Part shown: piece after piece, positions 63,341 through 64,000 of the stretch
How the letters are laid out: each line of letters opens with the position of its first letter
Position numbering within the stretch: position 1 is the first letter of the stretch
From: Flavobacterium omnivorum
GTDB taxonomy: Bacteria > Bacteroidota > Bacteroidia > Flavobacteriales > Flavobacteriaceae
Length of the DNA stretch: 64,000 bases
Reading direction: 5' to 3'
NCBI RefSeq assembly: GCF_900099915.1
Contig: NZ_FNDB01000005.1
Location: 62,001-126,000, forward strand
The notes under the pieces: generated by a model
Told to the model about the DNA's origin: nothing
Database searches by the model: none
The model's input: the letters and a program-made list of their open reading frames with translations, nothing else
Program-made: the position numbers and the translations under genes

Positions 63341-63912
63341 TGGAAGACTTAATCCACATTCAAAAAACATTTGACAAGGTCATCTGGATCGGCAAAAGAA
63401 TTAACAATCGAGAATTTGAAGATTGTGTGTTCCAGAATTGCGATTTCTCCAACAGTAATTTTTCAAACAATACTTTTATGGATTGCGAGTTCATCAATTG
63501 CAATCTAGCCATGACCGATTTAACTGGAACGAGTTTAAAAACAGTTCGTTTCAAAGATTGCAAACTGCTAGGAATCCATTTTAGCAAGTGTACTGATTTC
63601 TTGTTCAATGTCAATTTTCAGGACTGCGTTTTAGATTATTCCTCCTTTGCTAATAAAAAAATGCCAAAGACAAAATTCACTACTTGCTCGATGAAAGAGG
63701 TCAATTTTGTTGGGACCAATCTTACGAATTCGGTTTTTGAAAATTGTAATTTAGATAACACGGTCTTCAATGACACGCAATTGGCAGGAGTTGATTTTAC
63801 AACAGCTTACAATTACAAAATTGATCCTGAGTTCAATCCGATGAAAAAAACTAAATTTTCAAGTCAAGGAATTAGTGGTCTTTTAGACAAATACGATATT
63901 AAAATTGTGTAA
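63340..63912 (+). CDS. Pentapeptide-repeat protein (Qnr/McbG-like)
   Basis: The 190-residue protein is made of about 25 pentapeptides of the A(D/N)LXX-type pattern, for example FEDCVFQNCDFSNSNF and FMDCEFINCNLAMTDL. This should fold as a right-handed quadrilateral beta-helix. The length and the C-terminal non-repeat cap (DPEFNPMKKTKFSSQG) resemble Qnr- and McbG-type proteins that protect DNA gyrase, but similar proteins without such a role are common. It is coupled to the DUF6095 gene. Confidence 0.9.
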   Translation: MEDLIHIQKTFDKVIWIGKRINNREFEDCVFQNCDFSNSNFSNNTFMDCEFINCNLAMTDLTGTSLKTVRFKDCKLLGIHFSKCTDFLFNVNFQDCVLDYSSFANKKMPKTKFTTCSMKEVNFVGTNLTNSVFENCNLDNTVFNDTQLAGVDFTTAYNYKIDPEFNPMKKTKFSSQGISGLLDKYDIKIV

Positions 63913-64000
63913 TTACATTTCTAGCCCACAAACCTTCGATTAAGACCGCAACTTTAATATCCTTTATAAAAATTTAAAAAAACAAACATCCTACTAATGA

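Noticed and set aside
63340..63912. A quinolone resistance (Qnr) gene
   Set aside because: Pentapeptide repeats alone do not show gyrase protection, and the chromosomal setting beside a DUF6095 gene suggests an ordinary lineage protein.
1..64000. CRISPR arrays, tRNA or rRNA genes
   Set aside because: No regularly spaced identical repeats and no cloverleaf-type or rRNA-like sequence were seen anywhere in the window.

Overview
The window is 64 kb of AT-rich bacterial chromosome, almost certainly from Flavobacteriaceae and most likely a Flavobacterium. The evidence is the Bacteroidetes-type promoter motif TAnnTTTG upstream of many genes, the near absence of purine-rich ribosome binding sites, and lineage-typical families: DUF6452, DUF6048, DUF6095, HAEPLYID-motif proteins, a large HEVGH zinc metalloprotease, and a TonB-dependent receptor of the outer-membrane beta-barrel type. 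No rRNA, tRNA, CRISPR array or phage region was seen. Layout. 1-13 kb is mixed housekeeping and envelope genes: the tail of an EmrB-type efflux pump, yaaA, a GNAT acetyltransferase, an FAD oxidoreductase, a SulP transporter, a secreted adenosine deaminase, a large metalloprotease, a PhoD-like phosphatase, a small lipoprotein, and the paired conserved proteins that include the HAEPLYID protein. 13.1-19.9 kb, on the minus strand, is a compact signalling operon: a GAF/PAS kinase, a short kinase, a receiver, a degenerate receiver, a REC-PAS-kinase-REC-Hpt hybrid and a stand-alone receiver. None carries a DNA-binding output domain. 20.6-41.1 kb is all on the plus strand and divergent from that operon. 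It looks like a stress or energy-limitation block: PEP synthase (broken by a stop codon), an SDR enzyme, two zinc-ribbon proteins, a D-lactate-dehydrogenase-like protein with altered catalytic residues, an M50 protease with a phospholipase-D protein, CbpA/CbpM chaperone, UspA, Ca antiporter plus Ca-type P-ATPase, an MlaE/F/D lipid ABC transporter, and a GH130 enzyme with a GT4-toroid fusion. 41-59 kb is mostly ordinary: cysteine desulfurase, RarD, a duplicated lipoprotein, Smr protein, DUF2752, DUF1003, cysM, a GDSL esterase, OsmC, a CPBP protease with an unusual C-terminal domain, an MscS channel, rlmD, DUF6452/DUF6048, a THUMP RNA methyltransferase, another methyltransferase and a ZIP transporter. 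59.2-62.1 kb is a scar where an IS4-family transposase reading frame is fused in frame to the beta-barrel part of a TonB-dependent receptor, with both genes truncated. 62.2-64 kb is murQ, a DUF6095 protein and a pentapeptide-repeat protein. How the parts may work together. The sensor operon and the stress block share a 707-bp divergent spacer, so co-regulation is plausible but unproven. Within the block, gene pairs at very short spacing (cbpA/cbpM, antiporter/ATPase, MlaE/F/D, GH130/GT4, M50/PLD) suggest operons for protein quality control, calcium export, envelope lipid maintenance and glycan turnover. The most notable observations are the interrupted ppsA, the transposase-receptor chimera, the lactate-dehydrogenase homologue with changed active-site residues, the CPBP protease with a DUF3738-like domain, and three degenerate 7- or 8-bp tandem arrays, each just 3' of a methyltransferase gene.
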